From: Malaya genurostris
Taxonomy: Eukaryota; Arthropoda; Insecta; Diptera; Culicidae
Direction: 5' to 3'
DNA: 64,000 nt
Assembly: GCF_030247185.1 (NCBI RefSeq)
Contig: NC_080571.1
Span: 254,545,771 to 254,609,770 of the forward strand
The notes beneath the pieces are model-generated. The model searched no databases and was not told where the DNA came from. It saw only the letters and a program-made list of their open reading frames with translations. Of this stretch, positions 31,213-41,420 are shown piece by piece (position 1 is the first letter of the stretch; each line of letters opens with the position of its first letter). The position numbers and the translations under genes were made by a program.

Positions 31213-34194
31213 GCTGTCTAGCGACTAATACAAACCGGTTACTAGTAACCAAACATCTAGATTACATTCTGGAATCACTTCTTTTTTCTTGAAAAACGCT
31301 TAATTGTAGAATCAAGAGTAGCTGACAATATTTCACGTTTGTAGTTCTATCATTTTCGTGAGAAAAGTTGATGACGATTTTGTGTATGTTGTGAGACATG
31401 AAAATATATCAAAAAACTCCGCTAAACAAAAAAACAAACGAACGATAGATTTTGATGGCCTTATGATTGTTATTGTCCATATTATGTTATCAATCATTTT
31501 ATACGGACAACAAGACAGGTGAATTGATTAATTAATGCTGGAAGTATTAAACATATTATGCGTTCTTGTAAATTATCAGTAACCGGCTAATTCAATTTCT
31601 CATGATGTTTTGTGTATATTCATTAACTAATGTCATGCTACTAATGACCAATCAGTTAACAGTAAACCCTTCGTTTCTACCGAAGGGCCTACTCGGTATA
31701 ATTATCTGTGTTCTTTACCGCTTCGACCAACGACCGTAAAATGAGGTCCTCGTCTGTCATGTACTACAAATCGCAACATTTTACAAAATAACCTTTAGCA
31801 CATAACCTTTGCGATCTGTTACATTCAGATTAATAAAGGAACACACACGAATTATCGGAACCTCAAACGATTACAGTTACTCGCAACGCCTTAACCTTGT
31901 TGTCACCTCCCCCGAAGCCGTGCCTCGTACAATTAGCGTAATTGGATTCAGAGCACACGAGACGACGCACTTCAAGTCCGAGACATGCGGCAGCAATAGA
32001 AGTTTCTCATCGAGGTGTGAACTTTATGAGCCCCCGCAATAAACATACGGGCCAGTCTGCCAGTCAGTTTGGATGCTGGAAAGTGTATTTTTTTTGCTAC
32101 ACGCAGCAATTGCGGGTGGAATCAGATCGTTTTCGCGAACATGACTAGCCTTGGGGTTGGAATTCTAGGGTTGTCACTGGCGGCGAGTGACTGCAGCACC
32201 AGCACCAGCACCATCAAGGTGTTCGCGTGCACAAATTGGCCTGTTTGGTGAGCCTAACCGTCCATTGACAATTAGTCCCAAGCACAGTTATTAACTGGTT
32301 GGCAATGATGTTTGCCGACTGGAGTACTTAGAAGTGCATTTTAGGCGTATTGGCTGTGCACTTGGGCTTGACTGTTGGTATCGTTTTTTGTTTTGGTTTC
32401 TACTGCTCAGATCTTGGTTTGCCAAGATTCTAACAACTAGGAGATAATAAGCACTTAGGAAATGAAAGGTAATTCGGGCCGAAAATGATTGCTGTTCGGT
32501 GATTGCGACAAATTTCTGGTTGTCATATAATTAAAAGATCCTCAGCTCAGTCATAACCAACTTTTCAACTATTCATTGTAGATTTTATCGCTGGGTCAGA
32601 TGACCACGGCAGTAAATTATTATTTTTTGTGTGTCGTTTGTTCGTGTCGACGAGCTAACGATCGCCCCAAGTAGCCCATCTCCGTCCGGATCGTCACTGA
32701 TTAGCGCTCCGCTGGCTGCTGTTTCCCCGGTCGGGCGGGCGGGCGATCGGTCTGCTCCAATCGACCATTCATGGCAGCGAGAGGCTCATTTTCTGCGTTT
32801 GTATCTTGCTGTGAAAATCAACAGGTAATTTCTGACAGCTACCATACCGTAATGGGGGTTCGAATTGGGTGGAGCACTGCCGCACAGTGGCCCGCAGTAG
32901 ATGATGACCTTACGGGCACCGGTACTGATTGACCAAAGTTGATGGTAGATTTACGCTTGGGACCAAAATTATGAACCAACGTGCAATTGAATAGAACGGC
33001 TGTTATCGTGAATGCGACCGGTCGGCTCGATTGAGGATGCGAACGGGTTGCGAGAGGTTGCTTTGAGCAGAAATAATGACGGTAATTGCACGGTTTCCGC
33101 AAAGTTAATATCAACTGTGTTTGTTGATTTTTTGTTTGTTTCTAATGTTTGGATTGTTTCTCATTTGATCCGAATGATTTGCCGGCAGTTGCTTTTTTTT
33201 AGTACGTGCGAAAAGTGATCAATTTCAGACAATCGCTTGCCATCCAAGGGAACTACAATCAACAAGCATCATGCGGCTAGACAGACGTAAATGGACAACA
33301 AATCAAAAATGAAGTGAAACCTCCGGATCGGAAGGTTGCGAACTGATGACTTGTCATGTTGCGTGTTCAGAAAATGCAAATAAAAACAGTGCCATAAAAC
33401 TGTGACATTACAATCGAAAAGTCGTCTTGCGCAAGATGAGCAGAAAACTGATGCTTAAATCAGCTTCGAAAGTATTAGCGTTTTACTTAAGTAGAGATTG
33501 TTACGATGACAAACCTTGAGAAAGAATAAGTAAATGTAATTAATTAGCTCGAATTTTTGTTTTGAGTGACAGTGGACGTAACTGGCGAAAGAAAATAATT
33601 GCAAATTTTCATTTAGATGTAGTGACTTTCTATTGCTTTTCCGCGTTTATTGTTACTTTTGAATTGTAGGAAAAAACTAGGGGTAAGTTAGGTTAAGTGG
33701 GAAATGGAATAAAATACAAAATATTACTTTCCAGGCAAAGTATCAAGGTACAGTTGTCATGCGCTACAGAAGTCTAAATGACTTACGATCGGAGCAATTC
33801 TTTATGATTTACCGACACGAGCAGAGAAATTTTTGTGTGCTCTGGGATTTATAAAGGCTTGTAAGTTAATATTTCATTTTAGATATTATTTCAAATCGAA
33901 TTTTTAACTGGTTTTCGTAATAAACCGATTGTAAGTATTCTAAAAATATTACGATCGAAGTGGTAATTTCCATACCACAAAAGGATTCTTTGTGATTTAT
34001 TCATTGTCAAAAACTGACGCTCACGTTTTTCAAAATGTAGTGTCCAGGAAAAGTGAAAAATTTTCTATAGGGTAAAGTGAGAAATGTCAAAAACTTCCAT
34101 AGTCATCATAGTTTACACAAATTTAAGGAAAAATAATGTAAAACGCACCCCCAAGGTAGAACGAATCTCATGAAAAAGCTTATTTTTTTACTCA
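31213..34194. other. unique spacer; more GC-balanced block at 31700-33230
   Basis: No transposon motif. The block 31700-33230 is repeat-free and includes a GC-rich patch (about 32640-32780). An open frame ends just after 'gaaaatcaacag|gtaattt' at 32821-32826, which fits a splice donor, but there is no protein homology I recognise. Overlapping open frames on both strands (31809-32251, 32839-33218) have no motifs. A gene is not supported. Confidence 0.4.
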
Positions 34195-34800
34195 CAGTAG
34201 ATCAGAAACAAAAATATGGTGATGATTCTGAGCAGTGTTTACTAGTAATAAATCATATTTTCTGCGTCGACATGTGATAATGGATGAAACATGGATCCAT
34301 CGCTTTACTCTGGAATCAAAACGTTCATCATCTGAGTAGACTGCAGCTGGTGAATCACGCCCGAAGCGTCCAATGGCACAACAGTTAGCTAGGAAAGTTA
34401 TGGCAGCAGTATTTTAAGATGCACATGATATAATCTTCATCGACTACATTGAGAACGGAAAACCAATCTATAGTGAATACTACATAGTTAAAAAACGACC
34501 ACATATGCCAAAGAAAAAGCCACTATTTCACCAAGACAATGCACCGATTCAGAAATCGATGGCAATGATGTTTAGCGAATGTTTGTTTCCTCATCCACCG
34601 TATAGCCCGGATCTGACTCCCAGTGACTACAGGCTATACGTTGATCTGAAAAAAGCTCAGCAGGTAGAAACTCAACTCAAATGAAGAAGCAATTGCGTAA
34701 TATGAGGCGAAAAACAACTCTTTCAACAAACACGGCATCAAGTAATTAGTGTTGGAATGATTGGTATGTTTTGATGTGGAACACATCTTTATTTTCTATA
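34195..34800 (+). pseudogene. mariner transposase relic 2 (C-terminal two thirds)
   Basis: Readable pieces include 'MDETWIHRF' (first Asp, near 34280), 'IIFIDYIENGK', 'FHQDNAP' (second Asp, near 34540) and 'PPYSPDLTPSDY' (third Asp, near 34615), the DD34D signature of mariner transposases. Premature stops interrupt the frame after 'RSSSE' and after 'AAVF', and the N-terminal domain is missing. The reading fades after about 34800. Confidence 0.9.
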
Positions 34801-35252
34801 TAGGGGTGCAAATCAGAAACTCAAGGAAAAATACACGTAGAAATGTGGTCAGGTTTTAAACACTTACAGCTCAGTCTATTTTGTATCGATTATTAATGTT
34901 ATTTCATCATTTGATTGGGAATATTTCTATATTTCGATTTGAATGTATCAAGCCACGTATTTTCAGACGGTTTGAAGGAGTAAGCGATATATCAAAGGGA
35001 AAGCATCGCTCTGATTGGTCAATCGATGCAAAAGCGAAGCTGTTGGAAGCACGCGAATCTATAAATAGAAGCGAAATTATAGCTAACGTTTCAGTCGTAC
35101 GCGTAGCATGATGGAGGTAGGTTGTTGCTAGACAGCAAGACAAAAAGTGCCATAAATCGATTTGAAGCTTTAATTGGTATGCAATGATCTTGTGTCATGC
35201 AAGCTCGGATGAAATTCCATGTTATGTCGTTTCGTCTGAGAAATTGACAACT
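34801..35252. other. spacer, nothing recognised
   Basis: Overlapping short open frames on both strands (34881-35143) without motifs. Confidence 0.35.
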
Positions 35253-35473
35253 ACCCCAGGCAGTAGCGTACCTAGGGAGGGCGAAGGGGGCATTCGACCC
35301 GGGCGCAACATTTGAAGGGGGCAGCAAAGTCAGCTTTGAGGACCTTTTTTTTGCTCGTCGAAGATCTTTGCGGATTTCCGGATTTTTTTTGCACACTAAT
35401 CCAACGATGGGGGCGGCTAAACTCTTATTTTACCCCGGGCGCCAAATTTCCTCGGTAAGCCGCTGACCCCAGG
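35253..35473. mobile_element. hAT-type MITE, 205 bp, with exact 8-bp target duplication
   Basis: The element 35261-35465 begins 'cagtagcgtacctagg' and its other end, reverse-complemented, begins 'cagcggcttaccgagg', a hAT-style CAG(N)(A/G)GCG terminal repeat. It is flanked by the 8-bp direct repeat 'accccagg' (35253-35260 and 35466-35473), the length hAT transposases produce. The interior is GC-rich at both ends ('gggcgaagggggca') and has no coding capacity. Confidence 0.92.
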
Positions 35474-36089
35474 GTAAATTTGAGTGTTTAAGATTAATTT
35501 CTTGAGATTTAAGATTTCTATTTTATATAAGATGAACTCGATTGATAATGAGAAAAAATTTATCGCTGCAACCGGAATCGCAGAGTGATAGAGAAACTTA
35601 ACGCTATAAAGTAACTACTTGCATACAAAACTTGAACACAAGCTTGTCTAAGAGAAGCTCAACTATCGAAATTCGTATCGCAAGTATGTACAAAGACATA
35701 ATTGCATACATTTGGGATATTGGTGTAATTTCGTCGGCAATAAAGCAAATACACATCAAGACAAACAATGTTCGGTGTTGGTTTCTAATCCAGATCAATC
35801 TAAGCAGACTCTCGTGCATTTGCGGATTCAAAAGCGTGACGATTGATTGAACTGTTTGATTGTAGATCATTAGAAATTTTGGTTGCCATGTTCCACATCA
35901 ATGGCTGTAGTTTTTGTAGAAGATTACATTGATGAATAAAATCGATTTTTGACGAAAAAAGAAATTTAATCATAAGTAATGTGATTTCCAATGCTTCCAG
36001 AATTGGAAGCCGGGAACCGGGATAATTGCTTTGCTTGGTTGTCTAATGATGATTGCTATCAATTGGAGTAGTTTCGAGACCAGTTTAGT
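35474..36089. other. spacer, nothing recognised
   Basis: Short overlapping frames on both strands at 35604-35870 have no motifs. Confidence 0.35.
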
Positions 36090-36430
36090 TCAGAAACGGA
36101 AGTCGCATCCGGATCAATTATTAGGAGTTTTGTATAGAGGAATTTTTACACTAATCACACTGTAAATCCGGAACCAGAGGTCGGATCGAAATAAAATTCA
36201 GGAACTTTTCATGAGACAATTATACCTTTCATTTGAATCTAAGTTTATGAGAATCGGGTCAGCCGTCTTTGAGAAAAAGTAGTAATAGCTTTGTATGGGG
36301 CTACAAGACCTTGCATTTGAATCTAAGCTCATGAAAATTGGTTTAGCCATCTTCGTTTCTCGATTGAGTGAAAAAAAAAGTTACACACACAGACATTTTA
36401 CTCGACGAAGTGAGTTGAATGGGTTCCGTT
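36090..36430 (+). repeat. culicine interspersed repeat fragment
   Basis: Contains 'aaatccggaaccagaggtcgg', 'acctttcatttgaatctaag', a duplicated 'catttgaatctaag' module and 'cacacacagacattttactcg', in the same order as 49200-49570. Confidence 0.8.
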
Positions 36431-37375
36431 GTTAAGAAAATGAATATTTAAGTGTTCGGAATTGAACCAAAGGCCCAACCCAAGTAACCAATAACTACAT
36501 ACTAATGCCACATTACGACTGCAAATAATCGTTAATTGGCATTTCAATCGCTCTGGAGACTGGATTTGCGCCAACTTTGGTAAAATATACGGCTCTTCAT
36601 AGATAATGCTTCTTTATGACTAGTGTGCATTCTGAAAGCTGAATTCTGATTGATTTAAGACAGATGAGCTTTCAGTTTGCAGATATAGAGCTATAAGAAT
36701 TTTTGGGTTTTTAAAAAATGCTATTTTACTGCCATTATTAGTGCTTACCTGGAAAAATTTTTTTAGTGTGAAGCATCTTAAGAAAAGTGTAGCAGGTACT
36801 CAAACTTCATAAAATCCAAGACACTTGGTTGACGTCTTTCTTTTTCACGAATGGAGTGAATAGGAATGTATCGATCGATTAATCGATTAATAATCCAGAT
36901 AATCTCCAGAAATTCAAATTCAATATGTTTGAATGCAATACTAAATTAATAAACTAAGCGAATAATTCGAAAAATTCAATGTTAATAATCGAACTTTTTA
37001 TCGAGTAGTCGATTATTAACTTTGATAATCGAATAAAATTTAATCGGTAAGAATGAAAATCATGTTCGCCTAGTAAATAAACGAGTAATTTGAAAAAAAC
37101 TTGAACTCCACTAGAACTGACCAATATGACTAAAGACTATCTTTCAAAAACTTTTTTCATACCACCGTCGCTCGTAAAGTGTTACAATAATGGTGTTGTA
37201 AAAGAAGCTCTAGGTAGTCGATCGATCACACTGAAAACGATTTCCGATGAAAATAAGTGAAACACTTTCTCAAAAAATAAAATTTAACCGAAAAAAGCAA
37301 ACTTATAACAATCGACACTTCAATTTGTTTCTAATAATTTTGTTTTAAGTTTGTACCTTAAATCGTTCTTTTTTT
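36431..37375. other. AT-rich spacer with clustered 'atcgatta' motifs
   Basis: Between about 36870 and 37040 the motif 'tcgatta' and its complement 'taatcga' recur many times ('gatcgattaatcgattaata', 'gtagtcgattattaac', 'gataatcgaa'). This may be a degenerate simple repeat. Nothing else recognised. Confidence 0.45.
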
Positions 37376-37835
37376 CATTCAGGGGTTAGCCAAAATTTTG
37401 TGCTAGGTCACTTAACCGATTTTGATATGTTTACGTTTCGTCTTTGACTCATCAGTGCATAGCAGTTCAAATTGAACTGCTTTATGCAAAACTCGGCAGT
37501 TCAATTTGAACCGCTAAGCAGATGTAAAATTTTTGCTATTTACAGAACACTTGTTTTTTTGCATCGAAATACAATGTCTATACTGACGTGCCGAACGAAA
37601 ATGTGTTTTCGACTTTTTCTGGCCGATGCAGGTTTGGTCATTCAGGGGTTAGCCAAAATTTTGTGCAAGGGCACATAACCGATTTTGATATGTTTACGTT
37701 TCGATGCAAAGAAAACAAGTGTTCTGTAAATAGCAGAAACTTTTCGTCTGCTTAGCGGTTCAATTGAACTGCCGAGCAATTCAATTTGAACTGCTATGCA
37801 CTGATGAGTCAAAGACGAAACGTAAACATATCAAA
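37376..37835. repeat. foldback: inverted arms combined with a 60-bp direct repeat
   Basis: Left arm 37421-37569 and right arm 37699-37835 are near-perfect inverted repeats, including 'tttgatatgtttacgtttcg' at the tips. A direct repeat 'cattcaggggttagccaaaa...' occurs at 37376-37437 and 37639-37701, running into each arm. Within the arms sits the 19-bp palindrome 'gcagttcaaattgaactgc'. Solo arm copies exist at 63015-63113, 31155-31212 and 22811-22912. No coding capacity; probably a non-autonomous element that inserted near or into itself. Confidence 0.85.
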
Positions 37836-38760
37836 TTCTTTTTTTGTTAAATTAATTTGTGCCACGAATACAACACTGAAATAATTTTTAGGTGTCCTTT
37901 CAGCTTTCGATTCTTGACAAAAAAAAAATTCAAACAATTGAATAGAAAGATTGTAAACATAAAATGTTATAAATTTACTAATAGTGATCTCACTCCTAGA
38001 GGTGGCCTCTATCGACATATTTAGACATGAGTCTTCAAGAACTCAGATTTTTAATGGATTACTTAATTCGATTTTATTTTTTAAGTCAATTTTTTAATTC
38101 CTAAATTCTTATTTTAGGCCGACTTTTTCCCTGAAAAAACGTTATGGTAAAGTGGTGCTAAAGGGTTGCAAGAGTAAGTATTCCTACAATCATTAAATTT
38201 CGCACCAATATGACCGAATCGTTAAGTTTGATAGTGTTGGTAATGAAAGGTGCTGATTTCGATCATCGTGCACTTCTTGATCGTTTTGCGTTTTCTTCGA
38301 ATGCGAATAAACAGCAAAACTTCAATGGAAAAGAGTCTTGTGCGAGACAAACGACACATAAAACAAATCCACAAATGGTCCAATAATTGAAGTGCATTCT
38401 TGTTTTGTGAGATTGAATGTGAATGCACTGTTATTGATGAACGAAATTCATATGAAGACAATGAGCTTATGTCGTAGCAGTCGTCTCTGGGAAGCCACGA
38501 CAATGGCTTGGAAAACAGTGTTTGTTATTAACTGAATTTTCAACCCGTCAATTATATAAAAACAAATTTAGATACTCAAATCATTGCTTAGAATTATTTC
38601 CAAGCAGTAGGTGTATCAGTTTATAAAATTACTAGAGTCAGTATCTACAATCTTTTTAAAATTGGTATAGAAAAATATATGTTCAATAGCTGATCACGGT
38701 TTTTAAAGTTTTATTTTTCATATTATGAATTTGCTCCCCTATTTAAAAAACAAAAAACGT
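37836..38760. other. spacer, nothing recognised
   Basis: A 93-codon minus-strand frame at 38222-38503 has no motif. No shared repeats. Confidence 0.35.
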
Positions 38761-38761
38761 G

Positions 38762-39940
38762 TTTAATCCACCTAGCAGTGAGATGATACCTTTTTTACCA
38801 ATCTGCATGTGTTTTTTGCATGAATAGTCTTCGGTGTTTAAGTTTTCATGACATTATTTTAATGACCGTCGTTTTAAGCGACAATTTGAGATTTTAATCA
38901 CTCATTACTCTGTAATGTCGAAACTGCAAATCGGATCGAATTTATATCTAGAAGTGTGATAATCGATTAAAGATGCCATGATATGTAAGTTCCACTTTAG
39001 AGTTTACGGTAATTTAAGGTACTTCCAGAGCCGGTATTCAGGAACCAGCATAACCCAAACCGATTCGTATGGCCATATGACGAATAAATTACAACAGTTT
39101 TGAGTCCAACTTTGAAGCTCAATCCCATCTTCTATATCGGTTTGAATTTTAAAAATTCATCATCATATAATTCGAGAACCGGAAGTCATAATTGGATAAA
39201 ATTAATTAATTTTTGTATGTATGTATAAAATTAATTAATTTTGTATATAAGTTTATTTTAATTTGAATTTTTGTTTCTGATATTTGATTAGGCTTTTTTT
39301 GAGAAAACGATTGAGCTTTGAGAAACGATTTTATACTGGAACCGGAATTCTAAAATCGGTATGGCCGAAGTCAGATAAATTCACCTGAATAGCTCTATAG
39401 TTTACATTTCTTTCAAAATATTTGAAAATCAGTGAAGACATCTTTGAGAAATCATAGCACGAATTAAATTTTTAGGTGCATTTGAATCGACAGAAAGTTA
39501 ATTTTTTTTATCGGCTATCCAAATCTGCTAACCCGATAAACCTGATTAATTTATGTGGAATAGACATTTTTATACCAATCACCCTGTATCCCCGAAACCG
39601 GATGTTGGATCTGGCTGAAGAGCAAAATGTTTTATAAAATCTTGAAACTTTTCATTTGAATCTTAGATGATTCTTAGAATTCATTTGAATCTTAGATCGG
39701 TTCAGCCATCTACGAGTAGAATGAGTTACACAATTTTGATTTCGTTTCATATATCATCCTGTAGTTCCGGAACATGAGGTCGGAACCAAACATAATTCAG
39801 GAACTTTGTTTGGGAGCACTTTCGTATGAGTCTGAATTTGTAGAAAAGAAATTTTCCGAGAAAATTGAGTGAAATTATTTGTCACACACGCATTTGTTGA
39901 TCTCGACGAACTGATTCGAATGGTATATGGATGTTATGTT
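38762..39940. repeat. old multi-module culicine interspersed repeat
   Basis: Starts 'gtttaatccacctagcagtg', a diverged form of the terminal repeat at 48974, and holds repeated 'ccggaaccag', 'gaaaccggatgttggatctg', 'cttttcatttgaatctt' and 'tctcgacgaactgattcgaa' phrases. About five modules can be traced, all strongly diverged. Confidence 0.6.
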
Positions 39941-40399
39941 CTTCCAGTATTTATTGCTGTAAGTAGTTTAAAACAATATAATTAAAAAAAAAACCTGCCA
40001 TCATCTGGTTTATATATGTCATATTCGAACGATTATGTTGCCAAAAACGAGCCGTGCTAAAATCGGTCCGAGGCTAAATGTCATGGAAAAGGATGCTGTA
40101 CACAGTCTTTTTGGTACTTAGAAACAATTGTATGTAACAGAATAAAAAATCGTGTTTTCCGTTGCTCCCAAGCATTGCTTTGTCATACAGCGCTCAGAAC
40201 TCCTACTGCTGGAGTAGGGAGAAAAGTCGTTTACACAAAAATTTCGATATCTCCGTTAAAATAGGACGGATTTTAACAATCTATGGCTTGTTGGATAGGT
40301 ATTATCGTGCGGAATCTAAATCTGAAAACATATTCTGTTTTCAAGGTCAATTGTGACAGATACTGTCAAAAAACTGAAAATTTTGATATTAAAATTTTA
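39941..40399. other. spacer before the CR1-like element
   Basis: No feature recognised. The 5' limit of the downstream element cannot be fixed; a 14-bp tandem duplication 'tcttgttgcttttg' lies at 40414-40441. Confidence 0.35.
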
Positions 40400-40625
40400 T
40401 TTGGTGTGTGAGGTCTTGTTGCTTTTGTCTTGTTGCTTTTGTAACGTTCTCGATTTTTAATCAGTGTTTTTCTGTATTTTCATACCCGTTTTACTACTTT
40501 CAACGATTTTATACTATACAACGATTCCTGCTTCATTCGGTATAATTGGAGTACACCCGTTTCTAGCGTCTGTAACTTTGATCCGGAGAAGTATCTGAAA
40601 CTTAATATCCATTTGCAATCAAACA

Positions 40626-41420
40626 ATGGATTCCGTCTCAGTTTGTTGTGCCTGTGCTTGTGAGCTGAACAAAGCCGAAGAAATTGTTTGCAGCGGATTT
40701 TGTAGATCGTCATTCCATCACAAGTGCGTGAATCAATCCTGCGAGACCCGCGATCTAATTGCAAATTGTTCGAATCTTTTTTGGATGTGCAACGCCTGTA
40801 CAAAAATGATGGCAAATGCTACTTTTCGGCAAACAATCTCATCAACAAACAATGCGATAACCGCCATAAGTGAGGAGTATAACAGAGCGCTGCTGGAACT
40901 AAGACAAGAAATGGAGCGAAACAGTCAGAAAATAAACAAAATTCTACAGCATATTCCAGCCGCACTTCAGGAGTCCGGTAGTAAAGGTGAAACATCAAAA
41001 CATTCCCGTAAACGCCCCCGGACAGATGATGATGCAGATAATTCAACTTCGAATTTATCAGAAGGCACGAAAGATGTCGATCCTAACGCTTTGCTCCCAT
41101 TAGCATCACGTAAGTCAACTGAAGATATATTTTGGCTATACTTGTCCGGCTTCGACCCTAAAGCCACCGATGAGAATATACGGGAATTAGTACAGCATAA
41201 CCTGAATACTGATGAGACTGTTGAAGTACACAAGTTAGTTCCTAAAGGTAAAAATCTTGATGAACTATCCTTTGTGTCTTTCAAAGTCGGAGTTGGTCTG
41301 CAGTTTAAATCTATTTCATTATTGCAGTCTACATGGCAAAAAGGAATCATTTTTCGGGAATTTAATTTCCAACCACGACCGACATTTCAATTTCAATCAC
41401 AACAAGCTCAATATCAATAA
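40626..41420 (+). CDS. ORF1 of the CR1-like element (PHD-like finger, coiled coil, RRM-like domain)
   Basis: 264 residues. Residues 7-58 have a C4HC3 PHD-type pattern: Cys7/8, Cys10, Cys22, Cys26, His31/32, Cys34, then Trp53 two residues before Cys55 and Cys58. Residues about 75-112 are rich in Glu, Lys, Leu and Ile and likely form a coiled coil for self-association. A basic/Ser-rich linker (about 118-150) precedes an RRM-like segment from about 172 ('FWLYLSGFDPKATDENI', 'LDELSFVSFKVG'). Such proteins are thought to bind the element RNA. The ATG at 40626 is the first in the frame. Its last 161 bp overlap ORF2. No lesions visible. Confidence 0.85.
   Translation: MDSVSVCCACACELNKAEEIVCSGFCRSSFHHKCVNQSCETRDLIANCSNLFWMCNACTKMMANATFRQTISSTNNAITAISEEYNRALLELRQEMERNSQKINKILQHIPAALQESGSKGETSKHSRKRPRTDDDADNSTSNLSEGTKDVDPNALLPLASRKSTEDIFWLYLSGFDPKATDENIRELVQHNLNTDETVEVHKLVPKGKNLDELSFVSFKVGVGLQFKSISLLQSTWQKGIIFREFNFQPRPTFQFQSQQAQYQ

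Noticed and set aside
32631..32828. First coding exon ending at a splice donor
   Set aside because: The donor-like 'cag|gtaatt' alone is weak; no acceptor-linked partner exon or protein similarity found. Kept only as a low-weight finding.
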